Positions 23,134-32,353 are shown, counted from the stretch's first letter. The stretch: DNA of 64,000 nucleotides from Pseudothioclava nitratireducens (GCF_029210495.1 NZ_JARGDK010000010.1:1-64000), one strand, 5' to 3'. Program-made: numbers and translations. Notes: a model not told the origin generated them from the letters alone.

Positions 23134-25869
23134 CTACCGCTCCTGTTTGCGCAGAAGGGCGATGGCAAGCCCGGTGAACAGGGGGCCGAACACCGCCAGC
23201 CGCATTAGTGCGCCGCTAAGATCGGCAAAGCCAAGGCCCTTGGTGTAACTCCCGACGCTGACGGCCATATACCAAGTCGTCGGCCAAAGGCTGCCCAGCA
23301 CGCGCGCTGGTCCCTCCAGCGAGGATACTGGCGTCAGCATGCCCGAGAATTGCAGCGTCGGCATGACCGACAGCACCGTGCTGGCAAAGACCGCCGTCAC
23401 CTGCGTCGACGACATCATCGACACCAACAACCCAAAACCGGTGGCGGCCACGGCATAGACCAGTGTCGCCAGCAGCAGAAGCATAGGGTTCCCCCGCATC
23501 GGAACACCCAGCACCAGCACGACAAGTGTCGTCAGAATCGCAAAATTCAGCAACGTGATGCCGATATAGACCAGTTGCTTTCCGATCAGGAATTCGGCGC
23601 GGCCACTGGGCGTGACATAGAAATTGGTGATAGTGCCGATCTCTTTTTCCCGCGCGACGCTGACCGCCATCAGGATCGCTGGAAACAGCAGCAGAAGAAG
23701 CGGCGGGATGGACGGGCCAATTGCAGGCAGGCTTGCCATCGTCGGGTTGTAGCGGAAGCGGGGGACAAGCTGCACCAGCGGCGATGCCGTCGGAACAGCA
23801 AGGCCCCTGGCCATGTCCGCCGCAGCCACCGCATGGGCACCGGCGACATAGCTTTCAATCGTGCCTGCCCGTCCGGTATCGGCCCCATCAAGATTTGCGG
23901 CAACCTCGGCCCGACTGCCCTGTCGCAGATCTGCGCCAAATCCGGGCGGGATTTCGAGCGCCAGCGCCAGTTCGCCGCTTTTCAGCCGCGTCTCCATCGC
24001 CAGCGCGTCCCTGATGGGGGAATGGACTGCAAACCATTCGGTATCCTCGAAAGCCGAAAGATAGGCCCGGCTTTCCGGGCTTTGGTCATGGTCAAGTGCT
24101 GCAAAGGGAATGTCGCGCACCTCCTGCGAGATGCCGAACGACATGATCAAAAGCAGCAGTGCGCTGCCCAGAAAGGCAAAAGCCAGCCGGACCGGATCGC
24201 GCCACACCTGCATCGCCTCGCGCTCGGTATAGGCAAAAAGCCGACGCAAGCTGAAATCGGCCGCATCGGATACCACATCGCTTTCGGGGGCGAGCGTGGT
24301 GGGGCCTGACGGTTCTTCCGGTGGCAGGGCTGCGGAAATGAAGCTGATGAACGCCTCTTCCAGCGAGGTTGTCCCGCTTTGCGCGATGATACCGGCGGGC
24401 GTATCGGTGACCAGCACCTTGCCTGCATGCATCAACGACATACGGTCGCAACGCATTGCCTCGTCCATGAAATGGGTGGACACGAAGATCGTCACCCGGT
24501 CCCTGCGCGACAGTTCCAGCAGCAGTTGCCAAAAATCATCGCGCGCCTGTGGATCGACGCCCGAAGTCGGCTCATCCAGGATCAGGATGTCCGGGGAATG
24601 GATCACCGCCACCGCAAGCGACAGGCGCTGGCGCAACCCCAGTGGCAGGTCATCGGCGCGCTGGTCAAGATGCTCGGTCAACCCAAAGCGCGGCACCAGA
24701 TCGGCCAGGCGCTGCGCGGTCAAGGCGGCACCAAGGTGGAACAGTCGGGCATGCAGCATCAGGTTTTCGCGCACGCTCAGTTCGCCATAAAGCGAAAAGG
24801 CCTGCGACATGAAACCAACGCGACGGCGCGCGTTCATCCCCTGCGCCTCGATCGGTCGGTCGAAGATCCAGGCTTCGCCCTCGGTGGCGGGCAAAAGCCC
24901 GGTCAGCATCTTCATCGTCGTGGTCTTGCCGCAACCGTTCGAGCCGAGAAACCCGAAGATCTCGCCGCGCGCGATTTCGAAACTGACCGAATCCACCGCC
25001 GTAAAATCCCCGAAACGACGGGTCAGACCGCGCGCCAGGATGGCGATTTCGGTGGTCAGGGGCGCATCTGCCGGGTCCAGTTTCGCCGCCGCGTTTTCAG
25101 GTGCATCCTTTGTCCCCTCCGGCTGCATCAGCCGGACATAGGCATCGCCCACCGATCCACTGCCGGTGCGCTGCATCAATTCCGTCGGGCTGCCTTCGGC
25201 CAACACCCGCCCCGCGCCCATCGCCACCAGATGATCGAAACGTGCGGCTTCCTCCATGTAGGCAGTTGAAACCAGCACACTCATCTGCGGGCGGTCGGCG
25301 CGGATTGCATCGATCAGATCCCAGAACTGGCGCCGCGACAGAGGATCGACGCCGGTCGTCGGTTCGTCTAACAGCAGGAAATCCGGATCGTGGATCAGCG
25401 CACTGCAAAGGCCCAGCTTTTGCTTCATACCACCCGACAACTTGCCCGCCGGACGGTCAAGGAACGGGTAAAGCCCGGTCGCGCGGGTCAGGCGATCAAT
25501 ACGGGCGGACCGGTCAGCACGGCCAAGTCCGAACAATTTACCGAAGAATTCAAGATTTTCGCGCACCGAGAGATCATGGTAGAGGTTCCGCCCCAGGCCC
25601 TGCGGCATGAAAGCAATGCGCCCGCCCATGCGCGCGCGGTGGCGGGCATCGTTCATGTCGCCGCCCAGACAGTGCACAGCGCCCGTCTGCAAGCGTTTCG
25701 CGCCGGCGATCAGCCCCATCAGCGTGGATTTTCCTACACCGTCGGGGCCAATCAGCCCGATCATGCGCGCGCCGGGCAGCGATAGTGACACATCGTCCAG
25801 CGCCGTAACCGCGCCATACCGGTGCCGCACATTGTTCAGTTGCGCGATGGTTTCGGGGCTTTCGGTCAT
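23134..25869 (-). CDS. rbbA: Fused ABC ATPase-ATPase-permease (RbbA-like)
   Basis: A 911-residue protein, the same length as E. coli RbbA as I recall it. Two ATP-binding domains come first: Walker A GPDGVGKST with signature LSGGMKQ, then Walker A GSNGCGKTT with a deviant signature LPLGLRQ. An ABC-2 permease with a large periplasmic loop follows from about residue 570. In E. coli the yhiI-rbbA-yhhJ order is the same. RbbA has been linked to ribosomes, but with HlyD and permease partners an efflux role is likely here. The ATG at 25869 overlaps the hlyD-type stop by 4 nt. Confidence 0.85.
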   Translation of the reverse strand: MTESPETIAQLNNVRHRYGAVTALDDVSLSLPGARMIGLIGPDGVGKSTLMGLIAGAKRLQTGAVHCLGGDMNDARHRARMGGRIAFMPQGLGRNLYHDLSVRENLEFFGKLFGLGRADRSARIDRLTRATGLYPFLDRPAGKLSGGMKQKLGLCSALIHDPDFLLLDEPTTGVDPLSRRQFWDLIDAIRADRPQMSVLVSTAYMEEAARFDHLVAMGAGRVLAEGSPTELMQRTGSGSVGDAYVRLMQPEGTKDAPENAAAKLDPADAPLTTEIAILARGLTRRFGDFTAVDSVSFEIARGEIFGFLGSNGCGKTTTMKMLTGLLPATEGEAWIFDRPIEAQGMNARRRVGFMSQAFSLYGELSVRENLMLHARLFHLGAALTAQRLADLVPRFGLTEHLDQRADDLPLGLRQRLSLAVAVIHSPDILILDEPTSGVDPQARDDFWQLLLELSRRDRVTIFVSTHFMDEAMRCDRMSLMHAGKVLVTDTPAGIIAQSGTTSLEEAFISFISAALPPEEPSGPTTLAPESDVVSDAADFSLRRLFAYTEREAMQVWRDPVRLAFAFLGSALLLLIMSFGISQEVRDIPFAALDHDQSPESRAYLSAFEDTEWFAVHSPIRDALAMETRLKSGELALALEIPPGFGADLRQGSRAEVAANLDGADTGRAGTIESYVAGAHAVAAADMARGLAVPTASPLVQLVPRFRYNPTMASLPAIGPSIPPLLLLLFPAILMAVSVAREKEIGTITNFYVTPSGRAEFLIGKQLVYIGITLLNFAILTTLVVLVLGVPMRGNPMLLLLATLVYAVAATGFGLLVSMMSSTQVTAVFASTVLSVMPTLQFSGMLTPVSSLEGPARVLGSLWPTTWYMAVSVGSYTKGLGFADLSGALMRLAVFGPLFTGLAIALLRKQER

Positions 25870-26894
25870 GGCGTGGTCGGCGCGCTGCCTTGGGGTATGT
25901 CCAACGTCGGCGGGGTCAGACCCTCGGGCCATTCTGGCAGGTTGCCATCAGGTGCGGCCAGCCGCACCCACGCCACGCCGCGCACTCCGGTCTTCACTTG
26001 ATCGATGCGCGCCATCACCAGTTCCGGCGGGATACGCACCCGCACCCGGAACATCAGGCTTTCGCGTTCGCTGAGAGTTTCAACCTGTTTCGGGGTGAAC
26101 TGTGCCTGCGGTGAAACAAAGGCCACTCGGGCCGGGATCGACATTCCCGGCATGATGTCGGCCACGATCCGGGCCTCGTCGCCGATCTTCACACGTGGCG
26201 CATCCGCCGCGGACAGGAAGAACTCCATATGCACTTCCTCAAGGCTGACCAGCGTCAGGATCTTGCCACCGGCACCGACGATTTCGCCGGGTTGCGCCAG
26301 TCGATACAGCACCCTCGCAGGCCCACCTGCATAAAGCGTGGCATCTGCGATCCGGGCCGCGATTTCGTCGCGCGACGCCTTTTCCGCATCTACCCCGCGT
26401 TCCTGTGCTCGCTGCGTCGCCCGGGCCGCAGCAAGCCCTGCGTCGGCCAGTTGCGTTTCGGTGCGCTGGATATCCAGTTCTACCTGAGAGATGACATTGC
26501 GTGCCATCAACGCCTCGGCCCGGTTCTGTTCGCTTTGCGCCAGCGCCAAGCGGGCTGCGGCCTCGGTGACATGGGCCGCGGCAACGCCGACTGCGGCCTC
26601 GGCGCTATCCACGGCAGCCTCGGCACGAGCAAGCTGCGCGCGCAGTTCGGTGGTGTCCATGACCGTCAGCACGTCGCCTGCCGCCACAAGATCACCCTCG
26701 CGCACGCGGATTTCGGCCACCCGCCCTGCAAGACGCGGCGAGATATCGACCATGTCCGCCTCGATCCTGCCGTTGCCCCGGGAAAATCCATCAGGCGGAA
26801 GATCCGAGGGTTTGAACAGCACGGTCCAGGCCCCAAAGCCAAGGACCCCGGCAAGAACAAGGGCGACGATGATGATGGAAATCCGGCGAGACAT
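25866..26894 (-). CDS. HlyD-family periplasmic adaptor (YhiI-like)
   Basis: A 342-residue membrane-fusion protein: an N-terminal signal anchor (ISIIIVALVLAGVLGFGAWT), a split lipoyl domain (around residues 45-75 and 205-230), a long helical hairpin rich in Ala, Glu and Arg, and a beta-barrel domain. It bridges the ABC permeases to an outer-membrane channel. First gene of the exporter operon, co-translated with the fused ATPase. A pump of this type exports drugs or lipophilic compounds; the TetR gene upstream may control it. Confidence 0.88.
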   Translation of the reverse strand: MSRRISIIIVALVLAGVLGFGAWTVLFKPSDLPPDGFSRGNGRIEADMVDISPRLAGRVAEIRVREGDLVAAGDVLTVMDTTELRAQLARAEAAVDSAEAAVGVAAAHVTEAAARLALAQSEQNRAEALMARNVISQVELDIQRTETQLADAGLAAARATQRAQERGVDAEKASRDEIAARIADATLYAGGPARVLYRLAQPGEIVGAGGKILTLVSLEEVHMEFFLSAADAPRVKIGDEARIVADIMPGMSIPARVAFVSPQAQFTPKQVETLSERESLMFRVRVRIPPELVMARIDQVKTGVRGVAWVRLAAPDGNLPEWPEGLTPPTLDIPQGSAPTTP

Positions 26895-27152
26895 CTGTTT
26901 TCTCCTGCGCGGTGGCGGTTGCCGTCATGCCGGTGGCCACACAACATGATCGGGATGCGGACCATCTTGCCGGCCCGGACGGGGGTGCCGTACGGGGGGG
27001 GATGGCTCCTGAACAATTTTACCATCGTGCCGAAGCCGCCGGGGCATGTAACCAAACAGCACGCACAGGCCTGACTCTATGGCCAAAGGCCCAAATTGAA
27101 CCGCAGCGCCGCGCGACGTTTTCGCTTCTGTCCCCATCGCTACGCTCCTGTC

Positions 27153-29000
27153 CTAAGCTTGAAGGACATATGAACCCGGAGCGTCGCCGAGCGGCTCCAG
27201 GCCGCGATCAGGTGCGCCCATCGGCGGCGGCGCCACGTGGGCACCGGCGCGCTGCGCTAGCCAGTCAGCCCAGACCGGCCACCACGAACCTTCCTGCTCC
27301 ATGGTTTGTGCGAGCCAACTGTCCGGATCGATAAAGCGATCCTGCGCCTGCCTGGTCCGGACCCGCAGATGTCGACCCGGATGGCCCGGCTCTGACACGA
27401 TGCCGCCGTTATGGCCACCGCTGGCCAGAAGAAAGGTCATCTCGGTATCGGTAAGCAGGTGGAACTTGAACACCGAATGCCACGGCGCGACGTGATCGGT
27501 TTCAGCAGCGACGACAAACAATGGCAGGCGCAGATCGGTCAGCGCAACGGGGCGACCCTCGACCCGGAAGCGTCCTTCGGCCAGATCGTTCTTCAGGAAC
27601 AACTGGCGCAGATATTCCGAATGCATGCGCGCGGGCATCCGGGTGCCATCGGCATTCCAGGCCATCAGCGCGTTCATCGGGCTGCGCTCGCCCATCAGAT
27701 AGTCATGCACCATGCGCGACCAGACCAGATCGTTCGAATGCAGCATCTGAAAGGCCCCGGCCATCTGGTGCACATCCAGATAACCCTGTTCGCGCATCAT
27801 GTCCTCAAGGAAGGCCACCTGACTTTCCACCATGAACAGCGTCAACTCGCCCGCCTCTTCAAAATCAATCTGGGTGGCCAGAAAGGAAAGACTGGCCAGC
27901 CGGTCGTCGCCGTCGCGCGCCATGGCCGCCGCCGCGATCGACACCAGCGTGCCGCCAAGGCAGTAGCCCACGGCATGCACCTTCTGCCCCGGCACGACGG
28001 TATTCACCGCCTCCAGCGCCGCCAGAACGCCCAGACTGCGATAATCGTCGATGCCCAGATCGCGGTCTTCGTAGTCGGGGTTCTTCCACGAGATCATGAA
28101 GACGGTGAAGCCGCGGTCGGTCAGGTATTTCACCAGCGAATTCTGCGGGGTCAGGTCGAGGATGTAGTACTTCATGATCCAGGCCGGCACGATCAGCACC
28201 GGCTCGGGATGGACCATTTCGGTCGTGGGGGCATACTGGATCAGTTCGATCAACCGGTTGCGATAGATCACCTTGCCGGGGCTTGTGGCCAGATCGCGAC
28301 CCACCGCGTGGGCATCGGCCCCGTGCGGCGGGTTGCCGTTCAGGCTGCGCTGCCAATCCTCCAGCAGGTTCAGCCAGCCGCGCGTCAGATTGGCACCGCC
28401 CTCGGCCCAGGTCTTTTGCAGCACCACCGGATTGGTGGCCACGAAATTCGCCGGAGACAGCGTATCCAGCGCCTGCCGGGTCGCAAAATTCACCTGCGCC
28501 TCGTGTCGGGCGTCAAGGCCGTGGATGCCGGTGGTTGCCACATGCCACCATTGCTGCTGCAGCAGAAAGGACTGGTGGAGCACGTTGAAGGGCCAGCGCT
28601 GCCAGGCCGGATCGCGAAAGCGCCGGTCCTGCTCCAAGGGTTCGATGCAAGACGGGGTGGCGTCTGGCTGCAGGGCGCATTGTGCTGCAAAGCGCCCGAG
28701 GCGCGCCACCTTGCGCGCGGCCTTGTCAGCCAGTTGCGCCTGCTTGCCGGGCGAGGCCGCCAGATGGGTCATCCAGTCAGAATAGGCAGTGGTCACGGCG
28801 AGGGGAGAAAGGCCCTTTGTCCGACGCGCCAGGAACGCGTGCCACGTCCGGTCGAGCCCGTCCCCGAGGCGCTGCACGCTGTCTTCGCCCGCGCCATCCA
28901 AGCCGGGCCGAGGCAACACAGCCATTTTGCCTGCCGCTGTCACAGCAGTCTGATGCGCGACCTCGACGCCAGGCGGCGAGAGTTTCTGTATTTCAGGCAT
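27153..29000 (-). CDS. phaC: Class I poly(3-hydroxyalkanoate) synthase
   Basis: A 615-residue PhaC, counted from the ATG at 29000, which follows GAGGAA with 9-nt spacing. An earlier in-frame ATG at 29033 has no site. The lipase-like box GYCLGG contains the catalytic Cys347. The Asp in ETDHVAPWHS and the His in SGGHNGGI complete the triad. The enzyme polymerises hydroxyacyl-CoA into storage granules. No phaA, phaB or phasin gene is adjacent. Instead it sits between an exporter operon and a TetR gene, so it is probably a second, accessory synthase. Confidence 0.92.
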   Translation of the reverse strand: MPEIQKLSPPGVEVAHQTAVTAAGKMAVLPRPGLDGAGEDSVQRLGDGLDRTWHAFLARRTKGLSPLAVTTAYSDWMTHLAASPGKQAQLADKAARKVARLGRFAAQCALQPDATPSCIEPLEQDRRFRDPAWQRWPFNVLHQSFLLQQQWWHVATTGIHGLDARHEAQVNFATRQALDTLSPANFVATNPVVLQKTWAEGGANLTRGWLNLLEDWQRSLNGNPPHGADAHAVGRDLATSPGKVIYRNRLIELIQYAPTTEMVHPEPVLIVPAWIMKYYILDLTPQNSLVKYLTDRGFTVFMISWKNPDYEDRDLGIDDYRSLGVLAALEAVNTVVPGQKVHAVGYCLGGTLVSIAAAAMARDGDDRLASLSFLATQIDFEEAGELTLFMVESQVAFLEDMMREQGYLDVHQMAGAFQMLHSNDLVWSRMVHDYLMGERSPMNALMAWNADGTRMPARMHSEYLRQLFLKNDLAEGRFRVEGRPVALTDLRLPLFVVAAETDHVAPWHSVFKFHLLTDTEMTFLLASGGHNGGIVSEPGHPGRHLRVRTRQAQDRFIDPDSWLAQTMEQEGSWWPVWADWLAQRAGAHVAPPPMGAPDRGLEPLGDAPGSYVLQA

Positions 29001-29146
29001 TTGTGAGTTTTCCTCTGCTAAACGCCGCATCAAAGACCCTGACGCCGCAGTCCGCCCTATTCAGGATCAGTCTCTGCATAATATTGTCCTTTTCTCCCCG
29101 GCATCGACCAGCAGCACCGCGGTGAATACGGCCACGCGTGCCCGTT

Positions 29147-29521
29147 TCATGTGCTGCTCTGCTTGGTCATGGGTTTCCATGCCGTCAAGGCCACCACGGC
29201 CCAGAAACCCGTGCGCAGGGCCATCGCGCCGACCGTGCGCATCTCGTAGGCACCGCCCGAGGCGACGCGCAGGCCGAAGGCTGCAAAGACTATTGCCGTG
29301 GCGAACAGGATCGCCAGCGCCACGGGTAGGGCAAAGCGATGGCCGCGCCATAGCAGCAGGCCACCCACGACATAGGCAAAGCCCGCAATAAAGTTGAACC
29401 ACAAGACAAAGGGCACCACCGCGCCCATGTCGGCCGTCCCGAACAGCGCCTTGCCGCCAGACAGCAGTGTCAGCAGCCCAAAGGCCATCGCTGCGCCGCC
29501 CGCAATCCGTTGAGTTTTCAT
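29147..29521 (-). CDS. Small four-helix membrane protein
   Basis: A 124-residue protein with four hydrophobic segments (AAMAFGLLTLLSGGKALFG, FVLWFNFIAGFAYVVGGLLL, ALPVALAILFATAIVFAAFG, ALRTGFWAVVALTAW). No family function is recognised. Its ATG overlaps the TetR gene stop by 4 nt, so both are translated from one mRNA. It may be controlled by that regulator. Confidence 0.7.
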   Translation of the reverse strand: MKTQRIAGGAAMAFGLLTLLSGGKALFGTADMGAVVPFVLWFNFIAGFAYVVGGLLLWRGHRFALPVALAILFATAIVFAAFGLRVASGGAYEMRTVGAMALRTGFWAVVALTAWKPMTKQSST

Positions 29522-30126
29522 CGCTGTCTCTCCCCATAAGCAAAAAGCGCCAATTGCACGTCAAGCAGGCGCAGGCCTTCGGGTTGAAGCGCAAATCCCC
29601 GCGAACCAAGACTCCAGCGGATGGCGATGCCCTGCACCAGCGACGTCAGCAGGACTGCTGCATCCTGCGGCCTGACGTCCGGGGTCATCGAACCGTCGGC
29701 GATCATGCCTTCAAGGTTTGCCACCAGATGTGCCTGATACTGCATCATCAGGCCACGAAACCGTTCGCGCAGGATGACGTTGTCAACGTTGATCTCGCGC
29801 GAATGCAGAATTGCGGGCAAGGCCGGGGTTGCCTCGATCTGGCGCAATTGCGCGGCGATCAAGGCGCGCAGCCGATCTTTCGGCGTGGTGTTCGCCGCCA
29901 GCGCCTGCTGCCAAGCCTCTGCCAGCCGCACGGCGATCACCTCTCCCACCGCCGACCACAACTCGGCCTTCGTCGGGAAGTGCCGGAAAATCGCCGCCTG
30001 TGTGACCCCAACCTCGCGTGCGATGTCATTCGTGGTCAGGCGATCTGGCCCAATCTGATCGGCCAGACGCAGCAGCGCCTCGACGATATCGGTCTTGCGA
30101 TCCTCGGCGGGTTTGCGTTGAAGCAT
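29518..30126 (-). CDS. TetR-family transcription regulator
   Basis: A 202-residue repressor. The N-terminal HTH reads TTNDIAREVGVTQAAIFRHFPTK minus its first residues, a classic TetR pattern at residues about 30-55, followed by a variable ligand-binding domain. The ATG at 30126 has AGAGG 5 nt upstream. It leads a leftward transcript with the membrane-protein gene and possibly phaC and the exporter. A palindrome at 30141-30154 lies at the right distance for autoregulation. Ligand unknown. Confidence 0.88.
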   Translation of the reverse strand: MLQRKPAEDRKTDIVEALLRLADQIGPDRLTTNDIAREVGVTQAAIFRHFPTKAELWSAVGEVIAVRLAEAWQQALAANTTPKDRLRALIAAQLRQIEATPALPAILHSREINVDNVILRERFRGLMMQYQAHLVANLEGMIADGSMTPDVRPQDAAVLLTSLVQGIAIRWSLGSRGFALQPEGLRLLDVQLALFAYGERQR

Positions 30127-30140
30127 GGGAACCTCTTGTG

Positions 30141-30154
30141 AGTGAGTAAACACT
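30141..30154. promoter_or_regulatory. Palindromic operator candidate for the TetR regulator
   Basis: AGTG-AGTAAA-CACT is an inverted repeat 14 bp upstream of the TetR-gene start and 53 bp before the divergent cytochrome gene. It resembles TetR-family sites built on GTTTACTCACT. It could control both directions. Confidence 0.45.
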
Positions 30155-30207
30155 AACATAAGGTTCTAGGAAATCAAAGTGATTCGCATTGCCTGGAGAT
30201 GAACGCG

Positions 30208-30711
30208 ATGACTGCTAGCACCAGACCCGCCCCGATCGGATATTCCCGCCTGCAGATCCTGTTACACTGGGGTGCCGCGGCACTGATCGTGCAGCAATAC
30301 CTGCTCAAGGACGCGATGTCTGCGGCATGGGATGCGGCAACCAAGGGCGTGGAGATCGCCTTCAACCCACTTGTCCTTGCCCATGTCGCGGGGGGCGCGC
30401 TGGTACTGGTGTTTGCGCTGTGGCGGCTGTCGATCAAGGCCCGCGTTGGGGCACCGGCAATGGTGGGCGACAGCGCTGTGCAACGGGCGTTGGCCAAGGC
30501 CACGCATCTGGGCCTTTACGCGCTGATGATCCTGATGCCGCTCAGCGGGTCTATGGCCTGGTTTGGCGGGGTCGAGTTGGCAGCACAGGGCCACAACATC
30601 CTGAAAATCGCTTTGCTGGCGCTCGTGGCGCTGCATGTGGTTGGTGCTGTCTACCACCACTTCGTGCTGAAGGACGGGCTGATCAACCGGATGCGCCGCG
30701 CCGAAAGCTGA
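30208..30711 (+). CDS. Cytochrome b561
   Basis: A 167-residue di-heme membrane protein with four helices. Candidate heme ligands are the His residues in ILLHWGAAA, LAHVAGGAL, ATHLGLYAL and LHVVGAVYHH. It would pass electrons between quinol and a periplasmic acceptor. The ATG at 30208 is preferred because GGAG lies 9 nt upstream; the ATG at 30199 abuts it. Divergent from the TetR operon across a short region with the shared palindrome. Confidence 0.85.
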   Translation: MTASTRPAPIGYSRLQILLHWGAAALIVQQYLLKDAMSAAWDAATKGVEIAFNPLVLAHVAGGALVLVFALWRLSIKARVGAPAMVGDSAVQRALAKATHLGLYALMILMPLSGSMAWFGGVELAAQGHNILKIALLALVALHVVGAVYHHFVLKDGLINRMRRAES

Positions 30712-30870
30712 GCATCAGCCAGAACATCCCGCAACGCCGCAGTCGGCAAGCTACCGTGAACACTCGCAGCAGCATCGTGGTGATCAACGCAATGCGGCGG
30801 CGCCGGACGTGAGATGGACGGTCGCCCCTCAGCGCCACCGCTGCCAGAATATGATCAGCAGAGGAAAGCC

Positions 30871-31275
30871 ATGCCCCATAATCGCAGCATGAGGTTCTGG
30901 GACCGCATCGCCAAACGCTATGCCGCGCGCCAGATCACGGATGTTGCGGCCTATGAGGCGTTGTTGGCCGACGTCGCTTTACGGCTGAACCCCGGCGATC
31001 GGGTGCTGGAAATTGGCTGCGGCACTGGCGGAACGGCGATCCGTCTGGCCAGCCATGTGGCCAGCTACACGGCAACCGACTTTTCAGCTGAAATGATCCG
31101 CATCGCCCGGTCAAAGCTGGCACCCGCCACTCTGCATTTTGAAAGAACTGACGCGCAAAGGGCGTTCGACGGCGCGCCTTTTGATGCGATCTGCGCGTTC
31201 AACTTCCTGCATCTTGTGGACGATTTCGAGCGACCGCTTTCAGGACAAGCCGACAGGTTGCCCGATGACCGCTAA
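30871..31275 (+). pseudogene. Truncated SAM-dependent methyltransferase
   Basis: The 134-residue frame starts well (ATG after GAGGAAA) and carries the SAM motif VLEIGCGTGGTAIRLA, the ATDFSAEM strand and the CAFNFLHLVDD strand of a class I methyltransferase. After residue about 118 the expected P-G-G-x-x-x-S-K region of this family is missing and the frame ends in unrelated LSGQADRLPDDR. Intact relatives are about 200 residues. The 3' end seems lost, probably through recombination at the accessory-region boundary. Confidence 0.65.
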
Positions 31276-31550
31276 GGGCCGAAACCGTCGATCTTGCGGG
31301 CAGCTGGTCCTCCACATGGGTTGAGCTGGGGCTCGGGGAGCACAGAAAATAACGGCCTGAGATGTAGATCCGCGGGCGCAGGGCAAACAGTTACATCAAC
31401 GCCACATCAACCCGCGAATGCAGGTTTCGCGCGGGGTTTGCGCCTGAATGTCGGTGAATGCGGCTGAATGCCGGGTCACAAATTTCGGGATAACAAAGGC
31501 TTATTGGCTAAATGCCTAATTTCCATAAGTTATTGGAATCGTTGGGGTAT
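31276..31550. other. Non-coding stretch with short direct repeats before the tRNA fragment
   Basis: No gene is supported in this stretch. ACATCAAC occurs twice in tandem near 31393-31411, and TGAATG(T/C)-type units repeat three times near 31445-31475 at about 10-bp spacing. The last 70 bp are AT-rich. Such repeats beside an attachment site may be recombinase-binding sites. Confidence 0.4.
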
Positions 31551-31598
31551 AGGCTCATAACCTGAAGGTCGTAGGTTCAAATCCTACCCCCGCAACCA
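31551..31598 (+). other. 3' fragment of initiator tRNA-Met (attachment-site remnant)
   Basis: Forty-eight bases form the 3' part of an initiator tRNA: anticodon loop CTCATAA with the 3' side of its stem, variable loop GAAGGTC, a perfect T-arm (GTAGG-TTCAAAT-CCTAC), acceptor strand CCCCGCA, discriminator A and CCA. The 5' acceptor strand and D-arm are absent upstream, so no functional tRNA can be made. Integrative elements that target tRNA 3' ends leave exactly this kind of copy at the far end. A leftward reading frame over it ending GVGFEPTTFRL is an artefact. Confidence 0.7.
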
Positions 31599-31725
31599 AA
31601 TATATCTGCAAATACAATGCGTTACGAGCCGCCCTTGGGCGGTCGCTCGCGTTCCAGATTCGCCCGTGGAGGCACGCTGGAAGCAAATGGGGCGAGAAAA
31701 ACGCAATGAACGCGATGCTGGGATG

Positions 31726-31802
31726 TGGCGCTCCCTGAAGGACTCGAACCCTCAACCTGCCGATTAGAAGTCGGCTGCTCTATCCTGTTGAGCTAAGGGA
31801 GC
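31726..31802 (-). tRNA. tRNA-Arg (anticodon TCT)
   Basis: A 77-nt cloverleaf on the minus strand: acceptor GCTCCCT paired with AGGGAGC, D-stem GCTC/GAGC, anticodon stem GCCGA/TCGGC with loop CTTCTAA (anticodon TCT, reading AGA), T-stem GAGGG/CCTTC with loop TTCGAGT, discriminator G and an encoded CCA. All stems pair, with one G-T in the T-stem. It decodes a rare arginine codon of this high-GC genome. Confidence 0.95.
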
Positions 31803-31847
31803 GCATGGGACCATGTTTTGCGCCATGGCGCGCGCGCGCGCAACCCG

Positions 31848-32309
31848 TCAGATCGCCAATGTCATGAAAACTGAGTTCGGATCGGGGCGATACCCTTCGA
31901 AAGGATCGCAGTAGCTGAAGCCCGCGCGCTCGTAGAGCAGGCGGGCGGCCTCGAAGGAAGGTTGTGCGCCTGTTTCGAGGCTGAGCCTGGTCAGGCCTTC
32001 TTCGCGCGCCGCGGCAATCAGGTGATCGAGCAACATTCGTGCCAAGCCGCGCCCGCGCATCTCCATCAGCACATGCATCGATTTGATTTCGCCATGGTCA
32101 GGGCTGGTGAGCCGCTTGATCGCGCCCATTCCCACAGCCTGCGCATCGTCGCGCATGACGAAAAACAGGATGCCCGGTGCGGCCAGAGCGTCCGCGGGCA
32201 GCATGTGGATCGACTCGGGCGGCGTGTCGGCATGCATCGCAGCGGTATGGCGCGCATGCAGATGGGCGAGGTTTTCCTGAACCGGATGTTCGAGCGTGAT
32301 CGTGATCAT
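31848..32309 (-). CDS. GNAT-family N-acetyltransferase
   Basis: A 153-residue GNAT protein. The acetyl-CoA loop is in MRGRGLARMLLDHLI (R-G-x-G-x-A) at about residues 83-97, preceded by the strand GEIKSMHVL and followed by LSLETGAQPSFEAARLLYERAGF, a pattern of small-molecule acetyltransferases. Substrate unknown. It stands alone, leftward, between tRNA-Arg and oxyR. Confidence 0.85.
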   Translation of the reverse strand: MITITLEHPVQENLAHLHARHTAAMHADTPPESIHMLPADALAAPGILFFVMRDDAQAVGMGAIKRLTSPDHGEIKSMHVLMEMRGRGLARMLLDHLIAAAREEGLTRLSLETGAQPSFEAARLLYERAGFSYCDPFEGYRPDPNSVFMTLAI

Positions 32310-32353
32310 GGCGGCGAGATTATGCCATCGGGCGCCATACGCAAGGGGGTTGG

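Noticed and set aside
31555-31755. A small leftward frame ending GVGFEPTTFRL
   Set aside because: This peptide is the well-known false translation of a tRNA 3' region; the DNA is a tRNA fragment and part of tRNA-Arg.
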